Below the pieces are notes generated by a model. That model did not search any database. It was given only the letters and a program-made list of their open reading frames with translations, and was not told the DNA's origin. 5,807 bases of DNA, taken from NCBI GenBank assembly GCA_947176875.1, contig CAMWSI010000063.1, positions 1 through 5,807 on the forward strand, given 5' to 3'. A program made the translations under genes and the position numbers. This DNA comes from an uncultured Bacteroidales bacterium (GTDB lineage Bacteria > Bacteroidota > Bacteroidia > Bacteroidales > P3). Each line of letters starts with the position of its first letter. The stretch's first letter is position 1. Shown in pieces: positions 1 to 5,430 of the stretch.

Positions 1-1
1 T

Positions 2-61
2 TTTGTATCGACTGATGAATCTACCTGGGATTTCTCTACAAAAATTGCACTTCTATATTGA
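2..61 (+). CDS. Possible 3' end of a plus-strand gene (partial)
   Basis: Frame 2 is open from the window edge and ends at a TGA at 59-61. It gives 19 residues ending in ...STKIALLY. Ten bases after the stop a strong hairpin followed by a T-run begins, which is the normal layout for the end of a plus-strand gene. The alternating polar/hydrophobic pattern and terminal aromatic residue resemble the last strand of an outer-membrane beta-barrel protein, but 19 residues cannot establish a family. Another plus frame is also open further, to 119, but it would run through the hairpin and is less likely. The call rests mainly on the position of the terminator. Confidence 0.33.
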   Translation, partial: FVSTDESTWDFSTKIALLY

Positions 62-71
62 ATTTACACCG

Positions 72-95
72 ATGGCCCAATCATTGGGCCATTTT
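72..95 (+). terminator. Rho-independent terminator, plus-strand reading
   Basis: ATGGCCCAAT (72-81) and ATTGGGCCAT (83-92) are a perfect 10-bp inverted repeat around one base. In RNA this folds as an 8-bp stem with a 5-nt loop. The T-run 92-95 follows on the plus strand, so it best ends a plus-strand gene entering from the left. It also lies about 30 nt beyond the stop of the minus-strand acetyltransferase gene, but lacks a T-run in that direction, so any bidirectional use would be weak. Confidence 0.65.
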
Positions 96-108
96 CAGCC
101 GATTTTGC

Positions 109-120
109 CCAACTTGTGAG
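109..120 (+). repeat. 12-bp direct repeat, copy 1
   Basis: CCAACTTGTGAG occurs here, just beyond the 3' end of the acetyltransferase gene, and again at 2008-2019 across the orphan's stop codon. The two copies bracket both genes in the same orientation. A 12-base match is about what chance gives in a window of this size, so the meaning is uncertain. Confidence 0.4.
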
Positions 121-124
121 CCAT

Positions 125-1000
125 TCAGCAACCCAAACGCCTACACATTTCATATTGCCGGCAGCTCAACGCGAATCCCGACTGCGTGAGAAAGGCTTTC
201 ATGGCCGCGCACCCGTCATCGACGTTAAGCGCTTTGGCGCGCTCAATCTGGTTGGCCCTCACCAGTTCAAGCAACAGGCGCGCCCCTATCCCCCGGCGAC
301 GGTGCCGGAAGTCCACCGCCATCAGGGATAGATCGCCATAAGCCGTTTCGGAAACGCCCCAACCGACAGGTTCGGTGCCGTCGTAAGCCATCAGGCAGAC
401 AAAGGCTTCGGGATTCCGTTTTATCGAATCCAAGGTATTTTGCCACGAAGGCCGGAAATCCATAAAGGCGGCATACCGTTCTATGGTCTCGACCGACACT
501 TTCCCGATTTTGACCGTTGCATTGGCCTTTTTCTGTAAAATTCCGGCTATCAAATCATTGTCGCCCGCATAACAATCAAGTTCACGGACAATCTCAAAAC
601 CTTGTCGGGTATATATTTTTACCGCCGGCAGATTATGCGTCAGCACCTCCAGCAAATACGCCTCCACGCCCGCCTTGACGAGATAATCGACGGAATGGTT
701 GAAAATGCGGTCGGTCAGGCCAAGCCCCCGGAAGGCCTTGACGGTTCCCGTGCCGGTGTCATAGGCGGTGGTACGCCCGTTGTAACGGCCGATGCCGTTG
801 ATGATAAAGGAGACGATACGGCCCTGCGCCCATGCGGCAAACGACAGTTCCATGCTGGCCCCGCGACGCTTAAGCATAGCCGCCAATGTGTCTTTATCGA
901 GCTTGAGTTCGTAATCGGCAAACGCCGCTAAAAAGGCGTCCGCCACTTGATCGAACGGCACGGAAGCCAGACGCCGTATTTCAATATCGCTATTCTGCAT
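125..1000 (-). CDS. GNAT family N-acetyltransferase, two tandem GNAT domains
   Basis: This 291-residue soluble protein is predicted to move an acetyl group from acetyl-CoA to an amine; the substrate is unknown. Domain 1 (about 5-150) has an acetyl-CoA loop of the R-x-x-G-x-G/A type around FRGLGL (90-95), and a later N-L-P-A...Y...GF segment (123-135) typical of GNAT motif B. Domain 2 (about 163-288) has the clearer loop RRRGIGA (234-240) after the strand LSLMAVD (224-230), and an AMKAFLTQSGF segment near its end. The ATG at 1000 is chosen over a TTG at 1024 in the same frame, because a possible -7 box at 1032-1039 would start transcription close to 1024 and no ATG lies further upstream in frame. 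It stands alone on the minus strand, divergent from the AT-rich orphan gene. The fold is confident, the role is not. Confidence 0.9.
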   Translation of the reverse strand: MQNSDIEIRRLASVPFDQVADAFLAAFADYELKLDKDTLAAMLKRRGASMELSFAAWAQGRIVSFIINGIGRYNGRTTAYDTGTGTVKAFRGLGLTDRIFNHSVDYLVKAGVEAYLLEVLTHNLPAVKIYTRQGFEIVRELDCYAGDNDLIAGILQKKANATVKIGKVSVETIERYAAFMDFRPSWQNTLDSIKRNPEAFVCLMAYDGTEPVGWGVSETAYGDLSLMAVDFRHRRRGIGARLLLELVRANQIERAKALNVDDGCAAMKAFLTQSGFALSCRQYEMCRRLGC

Positions 1001-1031
1001 GGCTAATCGGTTTACATGGTTCAAGTCTATG

Positions 1032-1039
1032 CAAATTTA
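1032..1039 (-). promoter_or_regulatory. Possible -7 promoter element for the acetyltransferase gene
   Basis: On the minus strand this reads TAAATTTG, an exact match to the Bacteroidota -7 consensus TAnnTTTG. It lies about 32 bases ahead of the ATG at 1000. I see no TTTG-like -33 box at the usual distance, so the call rests on one eight-base element in AT-rich DNA. Confidence 0.32.
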
Positions 1040-1091
1040 GTACAAATATCCCGATTACCGCCATCACTACTCCGACTATTCGGTTGGGGGA

Positions 1092-1125
1092 TTGATGGGT
1101 TTCTCCCACAAAAGTGTTATATTTG
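1092..1125 (+). promoter_or_regulatory. Possible Bacteroidota promoter for the orphan gene
   Basis: TATATTTG at 1118-1125 is an exact TAnnTTTG -7 element on the plus strand. The nearest -33 candidate is TTG at 1092-1094, 23 bases upstream, slightly longer than the usual spacing of about 19-21. If used, transcription would start near 1130-1135 and leave a leader of about 125 nt before the ATG at 1257. Confidence 0.4.
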
Positions 1126-1204
1126 TTGAGTGCAAACGTATAATAAGTAGAAGGCATTCCTCTTAAGGACGGACAAATAACCTGCCGTTATATTGTTTAA
1201 GAGA

Positions 1205-1217
1205 CAAGTACTACTTG
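1205..1217. promoter_or_regulatory. Short dyad, possible operator in the orphan gene leader
   Basis: CAAGTA-C-TACTTG is a perfect 6+1+6 dyad 39 bases before the orphan's ATG, downstream of the candidate promoter. Its size and symmetry suit a small dimeric regulator. Such a dyad can occur by chance in AT-rich DNA, and no regulator gene adjoins it. Confidence 0.22.
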
Positions 1218-1256
1218 AATTATCCTACAATGATTAAACTAATTTAATTATTCGAT

Positions 1257-2018
1257 ATGGCAATAAAAGGTGTTTTTCTTATTAGGGCCCCCAAAGAGGA
1301 CGTGCAACAACGTATTAACCGCATTGGGAAAAGATATTCGCATCTGTATGGGAGTACTTTCAAACAAGATGTAGCATTGTTGCGAACCACCTGTCACGAT
1401 ATTATCGCTATGATGGATGATTGTTTTGAAATGGACATGGCTGCTGCATCTCGATATCGAAATCTGCTAGAAAAATATGCGAGCAAAGATACCCCTACAG
1501 GAATAGAAGTTTACGCAGTATATGGAATATTATTTGATTTCAAGGCAATGATCGAGCAATCTATTCCCATCAAAGATTTACCATCATGTAAAAAATTAAC
1601 AGAGTTATCGACGAAGGATGCTATCGCCGCCGCAAAAGACCTCATTAAAAATGATATCGTAAAGGCTGGGATAGGTCTAGTATTGTTAGGGGTGAAAGTC
1701 GGAGAGATGGTACACATCTCTCACATTAAGAATTTCTACAATGAGCAAATAGAATTATTGCAATCAGACATTGAAGAAGCTGGGCGCCAACCAAATGAAA
1801 TAGAAAGTTTGCTAATAGACAAATTCCAGGCAGAAATAGGATATTGTAACTTAGCTATGCTAAAAACCGGCTTGGATTCTGCGAAAGAAGTCGTTAGTCT
1901 TACAGATATATCAAAACAAAATATACAAAAGTATAAGCAAAAACAAGCGCAAATACAGAATCATGTCCACACTGACATAAAAACAATGCCTATACTAACA
2001 AAAACATCCAACTTGTGA
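1257..2018 (+). CDS. Hypothetical protein, AT-rich orphan gene
   Basis: I do not recognise this 253-residue protein. It looks mostly alpha-helical and charged, with no signal peptide. The one strongly hydrophobic stretch (about 134-149, IVKAGIGLVLLGVKVG) is short and contains two lysines, so it is more likely a buried or amphipathic helix than a clear membrane span. Residues 155-192 are rich in E, I, L and Q and could form a coiled coil. The tail (219-253) is rich in K, Q and T. No catalytic motif stands out. The ATG at 1257 is the first in frame and follows an A/T-rich leader without a Shine-Dalgarno, as is usual in Bacteroidota. Sampled GC is near 40%, against nearly 60% in the cyd genes, and codons often end in A or T, which suggests horizontal acquisition. 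It is divergent from the acetyltransferase gene and convergent with cydB. Confidence 0.72.
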   Translation: MAIKGVFLIRAPKEDVQQRINRIGKRYSHLYGSTFKQDVALLRTTCHDIIAMMDDCFEMDMAAASRYRNLLEKYASKDTPTGIEVYAVYGILFDFKAMIEQSIPIKDLPSCKKLTELSTKDAIAAAKDLIKNDIVKAGIGLVLLGVKVGEMVHISHIKNFYNEQIELLQSDIEEAGRQPNEIESLLIDKFQAEIGYCNLAMLKTGLDSAKEVVSLTDISKQNIQKYKQKQAQIQNHVHTDIKTMPILTKTSNL

Positions 2019-2019
2019 G
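2008..2019 (+). repeat. 12-bp direct repeat, copy 2
   Basis: This is the second exact copy of CCAACTTGTGAG. It encodes the last codons and TGA stop of the orphan gene and overlaps the left arm of the inverted repeat at 2012-2052. The bases flanking the two copies differ, so the identity is limited to 12 bp. Confidence 0.4.
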
Positions 2020-2062
2020 TTAGCAATATAAATGTGTAATGCGACTCACAAGACATTCTTGT
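2012..2062. repeat. Overlapping inverted repeats at the orphan gene end
   Basis: CTTGTGAGT (2012-2020) and ACTCACAAG (2044-2052) form a perfect 9-bp inverted repeat with a 23-nt spacer, spanning the orphan's stop codon. The right arm overlaps a second, tight hairpin, ACAAGA-CAT-TCTTGT (2048-2062). The two folds cannot form together. No T-run follows on the plus strand, so neither is a classic intrinsic terminator; a role in 3'-end stability or slowing of transcription is possible. Confidence 0.45.
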
Positions 2063-2082
2063 CAACTCAAAACCAAAACCAA

Positions 2083-2112
2083 AAGCCCGTCGGAATCTCT
2101 CCCGGCGGGCTT
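2083..2112 (-). terminator. Rho-independent terminator of the cyd cluster
   Basis: AAGCCCGTCGG (2083-2093) pairs with CCGGCGGGCTT (2102-2112) in an 11-bp GC-rich stem with an 8-nt loop; one pair is G-U in plus-strand RNA and A-C in minus-strand RNA. Read from the minus strand, it is followed by TTTTGGTTTTGGTTTTG, a T-rich tail suited to ending the cydAB transcript 57 nt after the cydB stop. The plus-strand side has only a weak T stretch (TTCGTT), but it may also help stop orphan gene transcripts. Confidence 0.72.
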
Positions 2113-2118
2113 CGTTGT

Positions 2119-2149
2119 GGATGGCCGCCATAGGCTGACGGCGGCCACC
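2119..2149. other. Second GC-rich hairpin after cydB
   Basis: TGGCCGCC (2122-2129) and GGCGGCCA (2140-2147) form a perfect 8-bp stem with a 10-nt loop. The stem gains two more G-C pairs (2119-2120 with 2148-2149) across one bulged A. It lies between the cydB stop and the terminator at 2083-2112, with no T-run on either strand. It may protect the 3' end of cyd mRNA or act with the following terminator. Confidence 0.45.
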
Positions 2150-2169
2150 CAATCGTTGCGGTCAAACAT

Positions 2170-3318
2170 TTAGTACGCCTCTTCGTCTTCGCGCAGTTCC
2201 TCTATCGTGAGGCGCTTCTTGTCGATGGCGCGCCAGGCATAGACGATGTAGGCCAGCACGAACGGTATCAGCAGCGAGGCATAGGCCATGACCTTGAGCG
2301 TAAAGAGGCTGGAGCAACTGTTGGCTATCGTGAGCGAGCTCTGCAGGTCGAACGTGGACGGATAGTAAGCCGTACCGTTGTAGCCGGCGCAGAGGAAGAG
2401 CGCCAGCACCGTCACAACCGTCCCGACGCCGGCGAACCAGATGCCGCCCCGATAGGTCTTGCAGAACACGGTCTTGCCGATGCCCCACAGCACGGCCAGC
2501 ACACCGAAAAGGAACAGCACGGCTACCACCGGCATGTCGAGGAAGTTATGCAGGTATTTGTAAGGTTCCATATAAACCACACCCGTACCCGGATCGACGG
2601 CGAAACCGTCCTTTACCAAAAGGTAAACGACAAAGGCCACGAACAGCGCGACGAACAGCAGGCTCTGCACCGGCAGGGCCTTGCGGCAACGATGCTCCAA
2701 GTTCTCGTGCCGCACCTGACGGATCAGATATAGCAAACCGAGCACGCGCGCCAGGAAGAAGACGGCTAAGCCCAAGACCACATTCCAGGGATTGAGCAAG
2801 GCCTCCAAGCCGTGGGCCGCGCTGCCCCAACGGCTAATGACGGGCATCATCGTGTCGGTAAGCTGGCCTTTCGCGATATGGAAACCTGAACCCGTGAAAA
2901 ATGTAGCCACGGCACCCCCCAACAGCAACGGGCCGACCACGCCGTTGATGACCAAAAAGACCTGATAGGTTTTCTGCCCCAGCAGGTTGCCGGCCTTGGA
3001 CTGAAACTCGTACGAGACGGCCTGCAACACGAACGTGAACAGGATAATCATCCACAGCCAGTACGCACCGCCGAACGACGTGCTGTAAAACAACGGAAAC
3101 GAAGCGAAAAACGCGCCGCCGAACGTGACGAGCGTCGTAAACGTGAACTCCCATTTCCGTCCCGTGGCGTTGACCATGAGTTTCCGCTCTTCGGGCGTGG
3201 AACCAACGCAGAGCAGCAAGGAATTGGAACCCTGCACAAACAGGAGGAAGACTAAAATCCCGCCCAAAAGGGAAACGAGAAACCACCAGTAATGCTGCAA
3301 AAAAACATAGGTATCCAT
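2170..3318 (-). CDS. cydB: Cytochrome bd quinol oxidase subunit II (CydB)
   Basis: CydB is the partner subunit of the cytochrome bd oxidase in the cytoplasmic membrane. It stabilises the complex with CydA, which carries the hemes and quinol site. The product is 382 residues, close to the usual 330-380, with about nine membrane spans visible (roughly 12-30, 62-79, 84-104, 117-142, 172-198, 216-236, 261-283, 291-312, 340-362). The stretch FGGAFFASFPLFYSTSFGG (67-85) and the late DLQSSLT/LTLKVM-like region (324-345) match the family. Compared with E. coli CydB as I recall it, TDGFD becomes VQGSN (28-32) and W57-D58 becomes W56-E57, a form I associate with Bacteroidota. The start lies 4 nt after the cydA stop, so translation is probably coupled. 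The acidic C-terminal end is cytoplasmic by inference. Confidence 0.96.
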   Translation of the reverse strand: MDTYVFLQHYWWFLVSLLGGILVFLLFVQGSNSLLLCVGSTPEERKLMVNATGRKWEFTFTTLVTFGGAFFASFPLFYSTSFGGAYWLWMIILFTFVLQAVSYEFQSKAGNLLGQKTYQVFLVINGVVGPLLLGGAVATFFTGSGFHIAKGQLTDTMMPVISRWGSAAHGLEALLNPWNVVLGLAVFFLARVLGLLYLIRQVRHENLEHRCRKALPVQSLLFVALFVAFVVYLLVKDGFAVDPGTGVVYMEPYKYLHNFLDMPVVAVLFLFGVLAVLWGIGKTVFCKTYRGGIWFAGVGTVVTVLALFLCAGYNGTAYYPSTFDLQSSLTIANSCSSLFTLKVMAYASLLIPFVLAYIVYAWRAIDKKRLTIEELREDEEAY

Positions 3319-3322
3319 AGTC

Positions 3323-4882
3323 TTACTTTTTTAACGATTCAACCATAGCCGGTCCTTTCTTGACCGACTTGACCATTAACGAAATGCCGACGGCCAGCAT
3401 GACGCTGAACAGGGCGAGGAACAGGAAAAACGTGGTCATGACCGCCCCCGCGCCCACGTCCGAAACCGCCGCCGAAACCGGCAACACATCCTGTATCGCC
3501 CAAGGCTGACGGCCGCATTCGGCCACAATCCAGCCCGTCTGTCCGGCGAGGTAGCCGAGCGGTATCGTGAACAAGGCCACGTACAGCAACCATCTGTAAC
3601 GCGAGAGGTCCTTGCGGCAAGTCAAAAAGAGAATCAGCGCGAAGAACAGGATGAAATACATCCCCAATCCCACCATGACGCGGAAAGCGTAATAATTGAG
3701 CGGCACATTCGGAATCAGGTCTTCGGGTGCGTCTAAATAGCCGTAGCCGAAATAAGCCATGTTCTCATCTAAAATGCGGCGGTGTTCCACGGCGGCCGTC
3801 TCGTCGCCCGCCGCCCGGCTTTGCCGGTAGTCGGCCAAAGCCTGCACCGCCCGGCGGCCGCGGTCAATCTTCTCCCGGGCCGACAGCGCGGGCGAACCGT
3901 CCGGCAACGGATAGCCGCCTTCGAGTATATCCTTGATGCCGGGCACGTAACCGTCGGGGGTATGCGTGGCCATAAGCGACAAGCCTTTCGGCAGATAAAG
4001 ACCGCCGTAGAGGCTCGGCGCATCGTCCCACCAGGTCTTGCCGGGATTGACGATACCGACAATGCTCAGATCCATGCCCTCGCCGCCTTCGTAAAGCGCC
4101 TCCATGGCCGCGAGCTTCATCGGTTGCCGTTCCGAGATCTGACGCCCCGAGATATCGCCGCTCCAAGCCGACAGCACCGTGGCGATCAGCCCGACGACGG
4201 CCGCGGTGCGGATGCTCTTGAGCGCAAAGACCGTCTCGCGTTTCTTAAGCAGATACCAGGCGCTGACGCCGATGACGAAAGCCGCGCCCAGAATCCAGCC
4301 GCTCAGAATGGAGTGGATGAATTTGAAGACCGCCACGGGCGAGAACGCGACGGCGAAGAAGTCCATCATTTCGTGACGGACCGTATCGGGGTTGAACGCC
4401 ACGCCCACCGGCACCTGCATCCAGGCGTTGGCGACGAGAATCCACCAAGCCGAGATAGCCGCGCCGAGGCACGTGAGCCAAGTGGAAGCCAAATGGAATT
4501 TTTTGCCGACCTTGTTCCAGCCGAAAAACATGACGGCCACGAACGTCGATTCCATGAAAAAGGCCAGGATACCCTCTATGGCCAAAGGCGCGCCGAAGAT
4601 GTCGCCGACCAACCACGAGTAGTTGCTCCAGTTGGTGCCGAATTCAAATTCGAGAATCAGACCGGTGGCCACGCCGAGCGCGAAGTTGATGCCGAAAAGC
4701 CGCATCCAGAACCGGGCGGTCCGCGCCCAAAATTCGTCGCCGGTCCGGACGTAACGGCTTTCCATGACGGCGACAATGAACGAGAGGCCGAGCGTGAGCG
4801 GCACGAACAGCCAGTGATAAATGGCCGTGAGCGCGAACTGGGCGCGCGACCAGTCTATCAGAGCGGGATCAATGCTTTCCAT
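3323..4882 (-). CDS. cydA: Cytochrome bd quinol oxidase subunit I (CydA)
   Basis: CydA is the catalytic subunit. It oxidises quinol at the outer face and reduces O2 to water at hemes b558, b595 and d, building a proton gradient without pumping. All expected landmarks are present in 519 residues: H23 (matching E. coli H19), E103 and E111 (E99, E107), H190 (H186) and M403 (M393), the two axial ligands of b558, and the quinol-site residues K256 and E261 in KLAAMEA (K252, E257). E455 (E445) precedes GRQPW (457-461). Nine membrane spans are visible, with a large loop at about 241-397 between spans six and seven. That loop carries the long C-terminal insertion of the E. coli-type Q-loop. It is the second gene of the cluster, 12 nt after the DUF4492 gene. 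Confidence 0.98.
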   Translation of the reverse strand: MESIDPALIDWSRAQFALTAIYHWLFVPLTLGLSFIVAVMESRYVRTGDEFWARTARFWMRLFGINFALGVATGLILEFEFGTNWSNYSWLVGDIFGAPLAIEGILAFFMESTFVAVMFFGWNKVGKKFHLASTWLTCLGAAISAWWILVANAWMQVPVGVAFNPDTVRHEMMDFFAVAFSPVAVFKFIHSILSGWILGAAFVIGVSAWYLLKKRETVFALKSIRTAAVVGLIATVLSAWSGDISGRQISERQPMKLAAMEALYEGGEGMDLSIVGIVNPGKTWWDDAPSLYGGLYLPKGLSLMATHTPDGYVPGIKDILEGGYPLPDGSPALSAREKIDRGRRAVQALADYRQSRAAGDETAAVEHRRILDENMAYFGYGYLDAPEDLIPNVPLNYYAFRVMVGLGMYFILFFALILFLTCRKDLSRYRWLLYVALFTIPLGYLAGQTGWIVAECGRQPWAIQDVLPVSAAVSDVGAGAVMTTFFLFLALFSVMLAVGISLMVKSVKKGPAMVESLKK

Positions 4883-4894
4883 ATTGTTGAATAT

Positions 4895-5257
4895 TTAGTG
4901 AGTGATTAAGGTTTCGGGTGATCCGACGGGTGGGGCCGCAGTTGGGGCTGGGACGGCAGCGGAGGTGGCGATTGGGGCTGACGTTGGGTCGGTTAGGGTG
5001 GCAGTTGAAGACGTGGCCTTGACCTGCGCTGACCCGACAAGCCCATCGGATGCGCGGTGCACCAAATCGGTGGCGACGAACGCCCCCTTGGCCTCATAGT
5101 CCGGCAGGGCTTTCAAGCGGTTGGGGAAAAAGAAAAGCCTCAAAACGAAAAACAAGACAAAAACCTTACATAAGATAATGACCCAAAGCGTTTTGCCTAT
5201 CGTCATTTCCTTAAATCCGTCCACATAGAAACGGCCTATTTTCCGTATCGCGTTCAT
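4895..5257 (-). CDS. DUF4492 membrane protein with Ala/Pro/Thr tail, upstream of cydA
   Basis: The first about 70 residues match DUF4492, a small Bacteroidota and Campylobacterota family often found just before cydAB. Hallmarks are FYVDGF (10-15), MTIGKTLW (18-25), a hydrophobic span (about 25-44) and FFFPNRLKALPDYE (42-55). The basic N-terminus suggests the N-end is cytoplasmic. The function is not established; an accessory or assembly subunit of cytochrome bd, as small CydX-type proteins are elsewhere, is plausible but is inference from position and size. Family members are, as I recall, about 65-85 residues. Here residues 71-120 add a low-complexity tail rich in A, P, S, T and V, without clear motifs. 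The ATG at 5257 is followed directly by the conserved start of the domain. cydA starts 12 nt after its stop. Confidence 0.87.
   Translation of the reverse strand: MNAIRKIGRFYVDGFKEMTIGKTLWVIILCKVFVLFFVLRLFFFPNRLKALPDYEAKGAFVATDLVHRASDGLVGSAQVKATSSTATLTDPTSAPIATSAAVPAPTAAPPVGSPETLITH
4928..4998 (+). other. G-run cluster, possible G-quadruplex, inside the DUF4492 gene tail
   Basis: The plus strand, which is the template for the DUF4492-cydAB transcript, has runs of three or more G at 4928-4930, 4932-4935, 4944-4947, 4950-4952, 4974-4977, 4986-4988 and 4996-4998. The first four have loops of 1, 8 and 2 bases, fitting a relaxed quadruplex pattern. It encodes the Ala/Pro/Thr tail, so codon and amino-acid bias is a sufficient alternative cause. 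Confidence 0.35.
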
Positions 5258-5304
5258 GGCTTTGCGGCGTTTTTCCGGGCGGTGAGCCGAGCGGTTTTCA
5301 AGAA

Positions 5305-5335
5305 CAAAGGTACGTTATTTTTCTTACCCGACAAC
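5305..5335 (-). promoter_or_regulatory. Bacteroidota-type promoter of the DUF4492-cydA-cydB cluster
   Basis: On the minus strand GTTG (5335-5332) is followed after 19 bases by TACCTTTG (5312-5305). This fits the Bacteroides pattern of a TTTG-like -33 box and a TAnnTTTG -7 box at the usual spacing. Transcription would start around 5297-5300, giving a leader of about 40 nt before the ATG at 5257. The position, in the AT-rich gap between the HHH gene and the cluster, supports the call. I see no clear FNR/CRP-like half-sites beside it. Confidence 0.62.
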
Positions 5336-5391
5336 TTTTATTCGCAGTAACGGATAAGATCAAAAATGAAATTTCGCATTTAATTTGTATC

Positions 5392-5418
5392 CGTCGCCGG
5401 TCATACCGCGGGGCGGCG
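5392..5418. other. GC-rich hairpin after the HHH gene
   Basis: CGTCGCC (5392-5398) can pair with GGCGGCG (5412-5418), seven pairs including one G-T, with a 13-nt loop. It starts 12 nt past the HHH gene stop. On the minus strand it is followed by GGATACAAATT, with no proper T-run, so it is only a weak terminator candidate, and read-through into the cyd cluster is possible. Confidence 0.25.
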
Positions 5419-5430
5419 GCATGGGCAAAG

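Noticed and set aside
1001..1024. TTG start at 1024 for the acetyltransferase, adding eight residues.
   Set aside because: An ATG at 1000 begins close to the conserved domain, and the -7 candidate would place the transcript start at about the TTG itself.
1961..2152. A 63-codon minus-strand frame between cydB and the orphan gene.
   Set aside because: It overlaps the terminator and the orphan's 3' end on the opposite strand and shows no protein-like features.
2062..2169. A 35-codon minus-strand frame whose ATG directly follows the cydB stop (TAAATG), as a possible CydX-like subunit gene.
   Set aside because: The peptide (starting MFDRNDWVAAVSLWRP) has no membrane helix and runs through both hairpins and the terminator tail, so it is almost surely not coding.
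3782..4909. A 375-codon plus-strand open frame opposite cydA.
   Set aside because: It is a shadow of the GC-rich cydA gene on the other strand; its composition is R/H/D/P-rich and no family is recognisable, while cydA has every catalytic residue.
5339..5351. TTATTCGCAGTAA upstream of the cyd promoter as a regulator site.
   Set aside because: Only the outer three bases on each side are symmetric; it does not match an FNR/CRP-type half-site pair.
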